64,000 nt of DNA, taken from NCBI GenBank assembly GCA_036961355.1, contig JBALVL010000020.1, forward strand, positions 1 to 64,000, in the 5' to 3' direction. Under the pieces are notes generated by a model. It was not told the DNA's origin and ran no database searches. It worked only from the letters and a program-made list of their open reading frames with translations. Below are positions 15,196 through 26,568 of this stretch, in pieces. A program made the position numbers and the translations under genes. The DNA comes from Motiliproteus sp036961355. GTDB lineage: Bacteria > Pseudomonadota > Gammaproteobacteria > Pseudomonadales > Balneatricaceae. Each line of letters starts with the position of its first letter. Position 1 is the stretch's first letter.

Positions 15196-15555
15196 ATGTC
15201 ACAAAATTATTACGCGACGACCGATCAAGCGATTACTGCTGAGTTCGGCCGACGTATCGAGCAGATTCGGCTTGAATCCAATCTGTCACAAGAGTTTATC
15301 GCCAAGAGCGTCGGCATCTCGGAGACAACCTATCGCCAAGCGATTAAGGGAAAGGCTAAATTTGAGGTCATCATCGGAATCCTACGGGCATTAAACCGAC
15401 TGGATAACCTCGAGAAATTCCTGCCCGAAACCCCGTACAGCCCGATCGCTCGGATGAAAATGGAAGGCAAAAAGCGCAAGCGGGCATCGAGCGGTGTGGC
15501 ATCGGAGCCGGTACTGAGCACAACACCGGATATAACGGACGATGAAACATGGTAG
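15196..15555 (+). CDS. hipB: HipB-type antitoxin (XRE-family DNA-binding protein)
   Basis: The protein has 119 residues from the ATG at 15196; a TTG codon just before it is also in frame. GAGG lies about nine bases upstream of the ATG. A helix-turn-helix of the XRE/Cro type spans about 15-70 (QEFIAKSVGISETTYRQAIK). The C-terminus is basic then Thr/Asp-rich. Its stop overlaps the start of hipA by seven bases, so the pair is translationally coupled, as usual for HipBA modules. It should neutralise HipA and repress the operon through the nested inverted repeats upstream. Confidence 0.85.
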   Translation: MSQNYYATTDQAITAEFGRRIEQIRLESNLSQEFIAKSVGISETTYRQAIKGKAKFEVIIGILRALNRLDNLEKFLPETPYSPIARMKMEGKKRKRASSGVASEPVLSTTPDITDDETW

Positions 15556-16856
15556 CTAACAACGATGACCTTGCTGCGGTTAAGCTATGGGGAGAAACTG
15601 TCGGAGCGATCGCGTACGAACCCAGTACCGGACTTTGCGCATTTCAGTACGAGCCCGCCTGGTTATCATCGGGTATTGAGATTAGCCCGATTAAACTCCC
15701 CCTCTCCAATCAGGTTTATCAATTCCCGGCGCTGCCGTTTGAAACCTACAAGGGTTTGCCCGGTGCTTTTGCGGATACACTGCCGGATGATTTCGGTAAT
15801 GCCGTGATCGATGCCTGGCTAGCAAGAACGGGACGGAATAAGGACTCTTTCTCTGCGGTACAACGATTGCTCTATACCGGCTCACGGGGCATGGGCGCAC
15901 TCGAGTATTGCCCGGCGATTGAGAAGATCAACAACAGCGCTGAGCCGCTAGAACTTGATAGCCTGGTCACCATGGCGCAGGCGGTGCTCGATCAACGTGA
16001 TCACGTCAAAGAAGTCCTTGAAGACGATCGCTCGCAGCAAGCGCTGACAACGATACTGCAAATAGGTACCTCCGCTGGCGGAGCTCGGGCGAAAGCGGTC
16101 ATCGGCATCAATCAAGCACGATCAGAGATTCGTAGCGGACAGGGTGACCTTCCCAAGGGCTTTAAACATTACCTGCTCAAATTTGATGGCGTCGTTGAGC
16201 ACTCGCGGTCGAAAGAGACGTTTGGCGACCCCCAGGGCTATGGCTGTATGGAATATGCCTACTACCTGATGGCCAAAGATGCCGGCATAACGATGATGCC
16301 CAGCGAGCTACTCCATGAAGGGGATCGGGCACACTTTCTGACCCGCCGTTTTGACCGACTCGATAACGAAAAAATCCATTATCAGTCGCTTTGTGCGATG
16401 GATCATGCCGACTTCAAGAAGCCCGGCCACTACAGCTACGAGCAGATATTCACGTTGATGCGCAAGCTCAAACTATCGCGCGTCGAAGCCCTGCAGATGT
16501 TCCGCCGTATGGTATTTAACATCGTTGCCAGAAATCACGATGACCATACTAAGAATTTCGGTTTTAGCCTCAGCCAAGGCGGCAAATGGGCGCTGACGCC
16601 TGCCTTTGATATCGCCTATAGCTACAAGCCCGGTTCTCCGTGGGTCAACTCACATCAGATAACGTTGAACGGTAAACGTGTGGGCTTCACCCTAGCCGAC
16701 CTGCTGGTCCCCGCCGCGACGTTCCACAAAGACGCGCTGGCAATAATCGAGCAGGTGGTCGAGGTCGTGTCACAGTGGCCGAGATATGCCAAACAGGCTG
16801 GGGTGTTCCCCGCCTTTAGTGCGGAAATACAGAAAGCGCACCGTCTAGAGCTTTGA
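15549..16856 (+). CDS. hipA: HipA-type serine/threonine kinase toxin
   Basis: The protein has 435 residues, the usual HipA length. The N-terminal HipA_N region (about 10-120) is followed by the kinase-like HipA_C domain. Visible features are the Ser/Gly-rich ATP loop at 172-181 with Ser175, Lys211 in LLKF, the catalytic loop NHDDHTKN at 329-336 (Asp331, Asn336) and the metal site LTPAFD ending at Asp354. E. coli HipA phosphorylates glutamyl-tRNA synthetase and arrests growth; the target here is not known. All catalytic elements are intact, so the module looks active. It is cotranscribed with hipB and convergent with the lipoate-ligase-like gene. Confidence 0.92.
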   Translation: MVANNDDLAAVKLWGETVGAIAYEPSTGLCAFQYEPAWLSSGIEISPIKLPLSNQVYQFPALPFETYKGLPGAFADTLPDDFGNAVIDAWLARTGRNKDSFSAVQRLLYTGSRGMGALEYCPAIEKINNSAEPLELDSLVTMAQAVLDQRDHVKEVLEDDRSQQALTTILQIGTSAGGARAKAVIGINQARSEIRSGQGDLPKGFKHYLLKFDGVVEHSRSKETFGDPQGYGCMEYAYYLMAKDAGITMMPSELLHEGDRAHFLTRRFDRLDNEKIHYQSLCAMDHADFKKPGHYSYEQIFTLMRKLKLSRVEALQMFRRMVFNIVARNHDDHTKNFGFSLSQGGKWALTPAFDIAYSYKPGSPWVNSHQITLNGKRVGFTLADLLVPAATFHKDALAIIEQVVEVVSQWPRYAKQAGVFPAFSAEIQKAHRLEL

Positions 16857-16970
16857 TGGTGAAGTGACTCGTCGCTTAAGCCGGCTGCAGCGTTTTAAAA
16901 GACAACGCCTTAAAAGACTACAATTAGATGTGCGTTAAGCGGCCCAAAGCCGTGCCAAGTTACCATCTCT

Positions 16971-17015
16971 CATTCAGGACAAACGCATTCAGGATAAGTC
17001 CATTCAAGACAAGCC
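16971..17015 (-). repeat. Three 15-bp tandem repeats spanning the stop of the ligase-like gene
   Basis: Three degenerate 15-base units lie at 16971-16985, 16986-17000 and 17001-17015. Read on the minus strand each encodes Leu-Ser-stop-Met in the frame of the lipoate-ligase-like gene, so the stop codon itself has been duplicated in tandem. The pattern suggests slippage expansion at the gene's 3' end; a function as a repeated stop signal is possible but unproven. Confidence 0.6.
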
Positions 17016-17774
17016 TTGAGCAGGCTTCAAAACCTCAACATCCTGGGGTAACTCTTCGGTAAGGCGGCGAATGACCTCAGGCAGCAACTTAATCGCAGCG
17101 ATGCCGCTGAGCTGCTCTGCGTCGCTGTTCAACGATTCAAGCACCGGCGCTTGGCTGATGTCATCGACCACAACATCACAGAGCGCTCGCCAATCGCAGG
17201 ATTTAATGTGAAGCCCACTCACCAACGCAATCCCCTTTCGCTTTCTAATTTGCGCCAGCCCGACCAGCTTTCTGCCATCAAGGCTGACCACTTCACCGTG
17301 CGACAACGACGCATAACAAGCCCACTGCACCCCCGCATCCTTGGAGATCTGCTTGGATCGTTCGATCAGGGCCTTATCGACCCCTTTACAACTAACGCCA
17401 CAATCTATCAGTGCCCGGGTCCAGATCTGTTCAAACCATCCAAATAGCTGAATAAGATCGAGGCTACCTACCGGATGTTCCGGTGGGATGAAAAGGGTCA
17501 CGCTCAGCATCCAGGGACCGGCCAACACCGCGCCGCCACCGGAACCGCGTCGCATCATCGCTAGTCCGGCTCGCTCTGCACGTTGCAGTTGCCCGTCATC
17601 GGGGCGTTGAGAACAGCCCATGATCACGGCCGGTTTATCGTACTGCCATAGCAGCAACTGCGGCGTAGCCACGCCAGCATTCAGCAGATCGGTTATTACC
17701 CGCTGCTCGTCGAGCATACTGCCCTGAATGATGGGCAGGTTATGTTGCAATAATGGCTCTTGCGGATCACTCAT
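17004..17774 (-). CDS. Lipoate/octanoate ligase-fold protein (BPL/LplA family)
   Basis: The protein has 256 residues with the biotin/lipoate protein ligase catalytic fold. The acyl-binding loop is visible as RRGSGGGAV (about 75-83), and the family lysine is Lys169 in GRKLVGLAQ. The loop continues LAGPWML rather than the HDLGN stretch of LplA, so the substrate or reaction may differ. Relatives attach or transfer lipoyl/octanoyl groups to 2-oxoacid dehydrogenase or GcvH domains. It lies 27 bases after a eukaryote-type hisA on the same strand, an unusual partner, and probably shares its promoter. Fold assignment is firm; activity is not. Confidence 0.8.
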   Translation of the reverse strand: MSDPQEPLLQHNLPIIQGSMLDEQRVITDLLNAGVATPQLLLWQYDKPAVIMGCSQRPDDGQLQRAERAGLAMMRRGSGGGAVLAGPWMLSVTLFIPPEHPVGSLDLIQLFGWFEQIWTRALIDCGVSCKGVDKALIERSKQISKDAGVQWACYASLSHGEVVSLDGRKLVGLAQIRKRKGIALVSGLHIKSCDWRALCDVVVDDISQAPVLESLNSDAEQLSGIAAIKLLPEVIRRLTEELPQDVEVLKPAQGLS

Positions 17775-17801
17775 CTATCTACCCTGATCAATAATGCTCT
17801 G

Positions 17802-18557
17802 CTATGCCCGATTCCACGCCACACACTGGTCAAGGGTGACGCCGCTGCCACCGAAAATATCCAATGCACTACCGATGGTAAGATCAACATTACCCTCGGA
17901 GAGATCTTGTACCAGCTGCAGATCATCGAGTGTACGTGCGCCCCCGGCATAGGTCACAGGAATGGTGCAATGCGAGCCCAGCAACCGCACCAGCGCCTGA
18001 TCGATCCCGCCTTGAAGGCCTTCGACATCGGCAGCATGGATCAAAAACTCGGCGCAATGCTGCTCAAGTTCGCCCAAGGTTTCCGGGCTAATCGCCAGCT
18101 CGGTGATGCTCTGCCAACGATCGGTAGCGATATGCCAGCCTTGGTCGGTTTTGCGGCAACTCAAATCTAACACCAGACGATCGGCTCCAATCTCAGCCTT
18201 GATCTGCTCCAATCGCTCCCATGAGAACTGGCCATTTTCAAACAGATGTGAGGTCACGATGACGTGTGATGCACCCGCTTCCAAATACTCGGCCGCGTTG
18301 TCATTGTTGACGCCACCACCAAACTGCAGACCACCCGGCCAGGCCGCCAACGCCTTAAGCGCTTGCTCCTTGTTGCCGGGCCCCAGCGCAATGACGTGGC
18401 CACCGGTCAGGGTGTTACGCCGATAGAGCTCGGCGTAATACGGGGCGTCATAAGCGCTAATAAAATTGGTTTCAGCGCCTTGATCATTGAGGCTACCGCC
18501 AACAATCTGCTTCACTTGTCCCTGATGGAGGTCGATGCACGGACGAAATTGAGTCAA
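17802..18557 (-). CDS. hisA: HisA isomerase of the eukaryotic (yeast HIS6) type
   Basis: The protein has 251 residues and should isomerise ProFAR to PRFAR, the fourth step of histidine synthesis, as a cytoplasmic TIM barrel. It matches the yeast HIS6 subfamily, not ordinary bacterial HisA. Shared stretches include CIDLHQGQVKQIVGG, HVIALGPGN, VIVTSHLF, DLSCRKT, EFLIHAADVEGLQGGID and VDLTIGSALDIFGG. The expected catalytic aspartates are Asp9 and Asp131. No other his gene is nearby. It may replace or duplicate a normal hisA elsewhere, or act on another aminoaldose. A TATAAT promoter element lies about 40 bases upstream. Subfamily recognition rests on remembered yeast sequence. Confidence 0.88.
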   Translation of the reverse strand: MTQFRPCIDLHQGQVKQIVGGSLNDQGAETNFISAYDAPYYAELYRRNTLTGGHVIALGPGNKEQALKALAAWPGGLQFGGGVNNDNAAEYLEAGASHVIVTSHLFENGQFSWERLEQIKAEIGADRLVLDLSCRKTDQGWHIATDRWQSITELAISPETLGELEQHCAEFLIHAADVEGLQGGIDQALVRLLGSHCTIPVTYAGGARTLDDLQLVQDLSEGNVDLTIGSALDIFGGSGVTLDQCVAWNRA

Positions 18558-18593
18558 AAGAGGTTCTCCATCGAGCGATTTAAAAGGGTCGTT

Positions 18594-18599
18594 ATTATA
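18594..18599 (-). promoter_or_regulatory. Candidate -10 element for hisA and the ligase-like gene
   Basis: On the minus strand TATAAT lies 37 to 42 bases upstream of the hisA start, inside a 7+7-bp palindrome TCGTTAT-T-ATAACGA at 18589-18603. The palindrome could let a repressor block the promoter. The -35 region is weak. Confidence 0.4.
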
Positions 18600-18633
18600 A
18601 CGAAGTCGCTACCGCGATGTAGGGGTTAATCCA

Positions 18634-21906
<3,273 letters not shown>

Positions 21907-21932
21907 CGATTCGGTATCCCTACACTACGGCT

Positions 21933-22802
21933 TTAATTAACTGCTTTTTCTAGCTGTGGTTTTGACGTATCGAACTTTGATGTGATCTTGTTGTAATCAA
22001 CTTGTGTTGCCTGAAACCTTGCCCGCCTATCGTAGAGTTCCAGCACGTATTGGAACATCTTAAAGGCCTGTAACAAATCCTGTTCATCCACGCCGTCTGA
22101 GTGGGTGCCTTCGTTGCCCACAAGTTTTAGGGCTTCGAGGTATTGAGCCTCTTCAGGGTTGGTCTGCTTAAGATCGATTATCTGCCGATGTAGGTTATTC
22201 CCTTGCGCGCCCTGATCATCGCAAAATTTCTCGATCGCCCGACGTAACTTAGATGCGGCCGATGGAGGATCGAAGTGAAAGTGCTTAAACGAATCGAACA
22301 GTTCACTTTTGATATTGTCAGGAACGTTATCTGACACGCCCATCATTGGGATGGTTGGAGTAAAGTATTCGAACTTAACTTGTGTCGGTTTTTGTACTTT
22401 ATCCGCAGCTGTTCGATGGTGTAGTTTTGCTAAGCCAACTGCAGATACCACGCCTTGGCACTGTTGGCATTCCAAAAAGCTGATGCACTGTCCTAATGTT
22501 CTAATTACCTCATTAATTTCTGAACTAATCGCTAATGCTCCAACCAATAGCCCCCAAACCGGATGACCATCATAAGCGGCTACAACAAGCCTTCCTTTGC
22601 CGACTATTCGCTCTTCCTGCAGCTTTTGCTGATCTTCATAATGACGACTTGCCATCTCTCCGTACTTATCCGGCAGTGGCTTGGTCTTCAGTGATGCCTG
22701 ATCAAGCATCAAATTTCCATTTTTACAGTAAGGGCACGGTAACGCTGGGTACTTGCTAGCATCAACAAAACCCTTGATGGATGTCCATATCTCAGTGTTC
22801 AT
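21933..22802 (-). CDS. DUF4145 domain protein of the restriction island
   Basis: The protein has 289 residues. Two cysteine pairs, CPYC at 23-26 and ECQQC near residue 100, suggest a small zinc ribbon. The C-terminal half resembles DUF4145 (ASKLRRAIEKFCDDQG ... EAQYLEALKLVGNEGTHSD), a helical domain often found beside restriction genes and in defence islands. It lies directly upstream of hsdR with a 26-base gap and is probably cotranscribed. Its role is unknown; it may modulate or couple to the restriction complex. Confidence 0.75.
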   Translation of the reverse strand: MNTEIWTSIKGFVDASKYPALPCPYCKNGNLMLDQASLKTKPLPDKYGEMASRHYEDQQKLQEERIVGKGRLVVAAYDGHPVWGLLVGALAISSEINEVIRTLGQCISFLECQQCQGVVSAVGLAKLHHRTAADKVQKPTQVKFEYFTPTIPMMGVSDNVPDNIKSELFDSFKHFHFDPPSAASKLRRAIEKFCDDQGAQGNNLHRQIIDLKQTNPEEAQYLEALKLVGNEGTHSDGVDEQDLLQAFKMFQYVLELYDRRARFQATQVDYNKITSKFDTSKPQLEKAVN

Positions 22803-22835
22803 ATTTTATATTCAACTCGATAGATAACTTCTAAA

Positions 22836-23138
22836 TTAATGAACTGCCTTATTAAAACCGACAACGTTTTTACAGGACAACCAGCCTTTAAACTGCGTAA
22901 TCTGGCTATAAAAGTCACTTTTGAGTGGGTCGTCGATATATATCAGCGTTTTGAAATGGGTCCAACTCAATTGTCTCCGCAATGCAGAGACAATTGTGTG
23001 GTCGGGAAACGTCTCCGCAAAGCTCAGGCTGGAGTATGCGGACAGTGTCGGGATACGGAAAACCGTTTCTCGGGGGCCGAATGGAGGCCCTTTTCGAACG
23101 AAGCGCGGATTAACCAGTTGAAATACAGTCGTTTTCAT
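22836..23138 (-). pseudogene. Remnant of a YhcG/DUF1016 PD-(D/E)XK nuclease gene
   Basis: A 100-codon frame contains FAETFPDHTIVSALRRQLSW followed by a THFKTLIYIDDPLK-like stretch and DFY, matching the N-terminal DUF1016 domain of YhcG-type proteins. The first third does not resemble the family and the C-terminal nuclease domain is missing, so this is a scrambled, truncated remnant. Intact relatives occur beside type I restriction genes. A 10-bp inverted repeat at 22968-22996 lies inside this coding match and is explained by it. Confidence 0.6.
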
Positions 23139-23143
23139 ACGCG

Positions 23144-24097
23144 TTAGTTCGCCTGGTAACTTTTCAAAATCAGCGCCAGCGTTTTCTCCAGCTCGGACTC
23201 ATCACGCAAATTCAGCTCTAGATTCCCCGTTCCCCAATGGCCGATGTCGGTAACGTCACGGCTAAAAATCGGCTCAAGCGTGATATCAGCGGGATTCAGC
23301 TTAAGGTACAGCTGCAAGCGCGGATCACTGTTCTGCGGCAACACCACGATACTGAGGAAGTTCTTGATGCGTTTAAACGCGGTATAGAGTTTCACCTCTT
23401 TTCGTTGAACTTCATCACCGAGGCCGCTGGCATAGTCGCTGACCTGGTTATAGAGGTTGATCAGTTCGGGTGAGGCGCTGGCCAGCCGTTCTTGCTGCGA
23501 TTTATCCGCCGACCTGCTCGTGCCGTTATTAGAGGTGCTTAGCTTTTGCGTGCTGGGCTTAACAGACACGGAATTGGTGTTACTCGATAGGGCTGACTGC
23601 GCATTCACCAGTTCCAACAGCAGCAGTTCCTTACCAAAGTACCGATAACACATCAGATCGATGTTGCGGTTGATCTGCTGCACGGCATGTTCATCGTATT
23701 TGTTGAAGTCGGCGGCGATGCAGATCAGTCGGGTGCCGCCCCACTCGATCGACTCGGTCACATCCCTATCCAACTGTTTCATCACCAACAACTGGAACTC
23801 GGCCTGATGATCCAGCAGCCAGTCGAGGTAGAACAGCCCCTGGTTGATGACGTTCTCGTTGCTGTGGCGTTTGTACTCGATAATCACCGGGCAGTTGTTC
23901 TCATCCAGCCCCAGCGAGTCGATGCGACCCTTATGGGTCTTGCCGGTGCTGTATTCGCTTGCCAGGAAGCGCACGCCGAGGAAGGTTTCCAGCTGGCTTT
24001 CGATTAGGTTTTGCAGATCCTTTTCCAGCAGTGCGCTGCTACCTGCCAGTTCGCTGACCTGACCTGTGCCTAGGGAGAACAGTTTGATATCACTCAT
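23144..24097 (-). CDS. PD-(D/E)XK nuclease-like protein with DUF5655-type C-terminus
   Basis: The protein has 317 residues. Near the N-terminus the pattern GRIDSLGLDENNCPVIIEYK gives Asp60, Glu74 and Lys76, the active-site triad of PD-(D/E)XK nucleases (NucS/DUF91-like). The C-terminal 100 residues (DEVQRKEVKLYTAFKRIKNF onward) resemble DUF5655, a predicted transport or nucleic-acid-associated domain. The middle is Ser/Thr-rich and likely flexible. It sits between hsdS and the DUF4145 gene on the same strand. An accessory defence or repair nuclease is likely; its target is unknown. Confidence 0.78.
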   Translation of the reverse strand: MSDIKLFSLGTGQVSELAGSSALLEKDLQNLIESQLETFLGVRFLASEYSTGKTHKGRIDSLGLDENNCPVIIEYKRHSNENVINQGLFYLDWLLDHQAEFQLLVMKQLDRDVTESIEWGGTRLICIAADFNKYDEHAVQQINRNIDLMCYRYFGKELLLLELVNAQSALSSNTNSVSVKPSTQKLSTSNNGTSRSADKSQQERLASASPELINLYNQVSDYASGLGDEVQRKEVKLYTAFKRIKNFLSIVVLPQNSDPRLQLYLKLNPADITLEPIFSRDVTDIGHWGTGNLELNLRDESELEKTLALILKSYQAN

Positions 24098-24151
24098 GCG
24101 GTGGCTTCCATTCGGGTACCAGGCTCTGAGGGTTGCCAGTGGCGGACGTCA

Positions 24152-24176
24152 CAAATCGGCAGGGATAGCCGATTTG
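24152..24176. terminator. Hairpin between hsdS and the nuclease-like gene
   Basis: CAAATCGGC at 24152-24160 pairs perfectly with GCCGATTTG at 24168-24176 around a seven-base loop, in the 103-base gap after hsdS. No T run follows on the minus strand, so it may be a mobile intergenic repeat or an RNA-stability element, not a strong terminator. Confidence 0.4.
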
Positions 24177-24200
24177 GACAGCGACTGTTGCGGACTTTCA

Positions 24201-25583
24201 TCATAAGACCATCTCTGTGTTACAGGCGCTGCCCGCAGGGCGTGAGGCATGATGCCGAACGTCAATCTTACCTGTGACGGCGGCGGCGATTAGGGCGGTG
24301 CGGCGTTCTTGCATTAGTGCAATTGAATCCACTGCTTTTGCCACCGCGCTATCTATAGCCTTTTTCTTGTTAAATACGTAATCGGTGATTCGATCCTGCG
24401 ATGCTCGGTCAGGGAATGCGCACACCAGTTTTTTAACATCTGCCATCCCTATGGTTTTGATGGTTGCACCGAATGTATACCTATCAAGCTCTTTCTCCAT
24501 GGCGTAGAACACCAGAAGCAGATACTCAGGTGAAATATTTTTGGGATCGACAACCCACGCTATCAAGTGTTGAGAGACGGCCATTTCACAAGTTGTGATT
24601 GCGGTAAGCCCTATGGATGCATCACGTGTAAAGACAACACAGTTTTTTGGCAGCATCCGTGCTGATGAGTTTTCTATACCCAGTGCATTTACGTTGAATT
24701 TGGTTTCGGAGATGTAATCGACATTCTTAAGGGTTTTTGAGTCATTAAGAGAAACCCATGGAATATTACAATCCATCCAGTAAGCTTCGATCTTCTTGTC
24801 TGGGGTATGGCCGCTTTCAAGCTTGGAAATGAATTTTACTCGCGCCACGCTCCAATGCTCAGGCACCTCCCCCAGCCACTCAACCCCTGAATCCTTCATC
24901 GGTACATTGGAATCAATCCCCTTGGTGACGGCATGGCTGATCACTGCCTGGCGCTTCTCCTTAAGTAGTTGGATCAGTTGCTGCTGCTTGTCGATCAGGA
25001 TGTCGATCTTGGCGGTTTCGTGGTCGAGGAAGCTGGCGATCTGTCGCTGCTCATCTATATCGGGTACGGAAAACTGATTACCACCAAGATCTTCCTGAGT
25101 CATGCTTGGAAGCGCAGTATTAGTTGAGTAATAGCCAAAAGGGATCGTGAGAGAGCAATAGTAAAGATACTTGGCGCAGCTTGTTGCTTGCACTTCTGTA
25201 TAGAACATCGTATCGACAGTCCAGAATGCATCATCAATATACAGCGGCTTATCGATTGTGCCTTTTCGGCCCAAAAGAACAGACTCACCACGATGGACGA
25301 ACTTTGTAGCGTAGGTGAATGGTCCACCTGAACCAATTACTGGATAGCCATTTTCAGAGTCCGAAGTTTCAACGTGCTTGTAGTCTTGTCCGTTTTTTAT
25401 TCGAGCCATGTGTTTCAGGCGTTTTGTGGTCCAGTGAGCAGGAACCGAACCAAGCCGCTCTATGCCTGTCTCTTTGTAATGTTCGTAGCGCTGATACTTC
25501 CCCACAATACTCGGGCTTTCCCTGCCCTCGCCCTGCGGGCCAGCATCACAAGCACTAAGGTTCTGCGTACTCTTATGCATCAT
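24201..25583 (-). CDS. hsdS: Type I restriction enzyme specificity subunit
   Basis: The protein has 460 residues with two target-recognition domains, each introduced by a typical GxxPxHW segment (SVPAHWTTKRLKH and EVPEHWSVARVKF) and followed by a helical spacer (QQQLIQLLKEKRQAVISHAV and the matching C-terminal copy). It sets the DNA sequence recognised by the HsdM/HsdR complex. The ordinary HsdS start is expected near GKYQRYEHYKETG, so the first 28 residues are an extension. That extension and the C-terminal tail are encoded partly by inverted copies of a 12-base GC-rich palindromic element (24231-24242 and 25529-25540). The start overlaps the RhuM-Fic gene by 11 bases. Confidence 0.93.
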   Translation of the reverse strand: MMHKSTQNLSACDAGPQGEGRESPSIVGKYQRYEHYKETGIERLGSVPAHWTTKRLKHMARIKNGQDYKHVETSDSENGYPVIGSGGPFTYATKFVHRGESVLLGRKGTIDKPLYIDDAFWTVDTMFYTEVQATSCAKYLYYCSLTIPFGYYSTNTALPSMTQEDLGGNQFSVPDIDEQRQIASFLDHETAKIDILIDKQQQLIQLLKEKRQAVISHAVTKGIDSNVPMKDSGVEWLGEVPEHWSVARVKFISKLESGHTPDKKIEAYWMDCNIPWVSLNDSKTLKNVDYISETKFNVNALGIENSSARMLPKNCVVFTRDASIGLTAITTCEMAVSQHLIAWVVDPKNISPEYLLLVFYAMEKELDRYTFGATIKTIGMADVKKLVCAFPDRASQDRITDYVFNKKKAIDSAVAKAVDSIALMQERRTALIAAAVTGKIDVRHHASRPAGSACNTEMVL

Positions 25584-26568
25584 TCACCTCAGGTGCTAAC
25601 AGGTTCATCACTAGGCGGATAACGGTTTGTTTCTCGCTTGGGCTTGATTCAGCAATCAACAGGGTTAATGCAGCAAGGCCGATGTCATTAATAACGGGCT
25701 GTCCTTGTTGATCAAACAGCCGTTGATTACGGTTTATAAAATCGACAAACAACAGCGCGGCGCTACGTTTATTGCCGTCGGTGAACGGGTAGTTTTTGAC
25801 GATAAAGTAGAGCAGATGGGCGGCTTTGCTTTCGATGCTTGGGTACGCTTGCTCACCGAATGCTGACTGTTTAAGTGCACCCCAGATCGCATCAAGGCCG
25901 CTGTTGTGTTCGGCGGCAAAGAGTTCTGAGGCTTCGCCCCTTTCCATCAAATTGGCTTTGAGCTGTGCCAGTGCAAGGCGTGCTATAGAAAGGTCTGACA
26001 GCTCCCCGCCCGTCTGACCGAGGGGTTCTTGCAACAGCCCTTCGTCATACTGCTGCAACCAGAGAAAGGTATGGGTGTAACGACTAATAATATCAACCAA
26101 CCCCTGCCCCTGTGGCAGGGTTGTCGCTTGGGCAGAGGTGCGTTTGATCAAGCTGATCGCTTTTTCCAGCTCGGCGCTATTTTGTTCGAGGCGCTGCTGG
26201 TTGAGGCTAAAACCCTTTACAAGATGTTGTTTGAGAATACGGGTGGCCCAGATACGAAAGCGCGTTGCTTGGCTTGAATTAACTCGGTAGCCGACCGATA
26301 TAATGGCATCCAGATTGTAGAGTTTATTTTTTCGTTTAACCTGGCGATGTCCCTCTGTTTCAACTGTTTCCATTATGGAAACAGTTGCCTCTCGATTCAA
26401 TTCCCCGGTCTGATAGATATTGCTTAGGTGTTTCGAGACTGCAGGTTTTTGAACACCGAAGAGTAGCGACATATCGGCCAAGCTCAGCCAGAGGCTATCT
26501 TCTTTAATCTGTACGGGAAGTTGAATCGATCCGTCTTCATTTTGATAAATATCCAAAGGCTGTTCCAT
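25573..26568 (-). CDS. RhuM/Fic-DOC fusion protein inside the restriction operon
   Basis: The protein has 331 residues. The first half is the RhuM-type DNA-binding-like domain (LADMSLLFGVQKPAVSKHL, with VGYRVNSSQATRFRIWA). The second half is a Fic/DOC domain whose core motif reads YPFTDGNKR at 260-268. Fic proteins attach nucleotides to target proteins using a His at the first position; here it is Tyr260, so AMP transfer is doubtful. The gene lies between hsdM and hsdS with overlaps of 1 and 11 bases, implying tight coupling. RhuM-Fic genes often occur in type I restriction operons, where their role is unsettled. Confidence 0.88.
   Translation of the reverse strand: MEQPLDIYQNEDGSIQLPVQIKEDSLWLSLADMSLLFGVQKPAVSKHLSNIYQTGELNREATVSIMETVETEGHRQVKRKNKLYNLDAIISVGYRVNSSQATRFRIWATRILKQHLVKGFSLNQQRLEQNSAELEKAISLIKRTSAQATTLPQGQGLVDIISRYTHTFLWLQQYDEGLLQEPLGQTGGELSDLSIARLALAQLKANLMERGEASELFAAEHNSGLDAIWGALKQSAFGEQAYPSIESKAAHLLYFIVKNYPFTDGNKRSAALLFVDFINRNQRLFDQQGQPVINDIGLAALTLLIAESSPSEKQTVIRLVMNLLAPEVNDA

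Noticed and set aside
22968..22996. A 10-bp inverted repeat first taken for a terminator
   Set aside because: It lies within the coding match of the YhcG-type remnant and has no T run.
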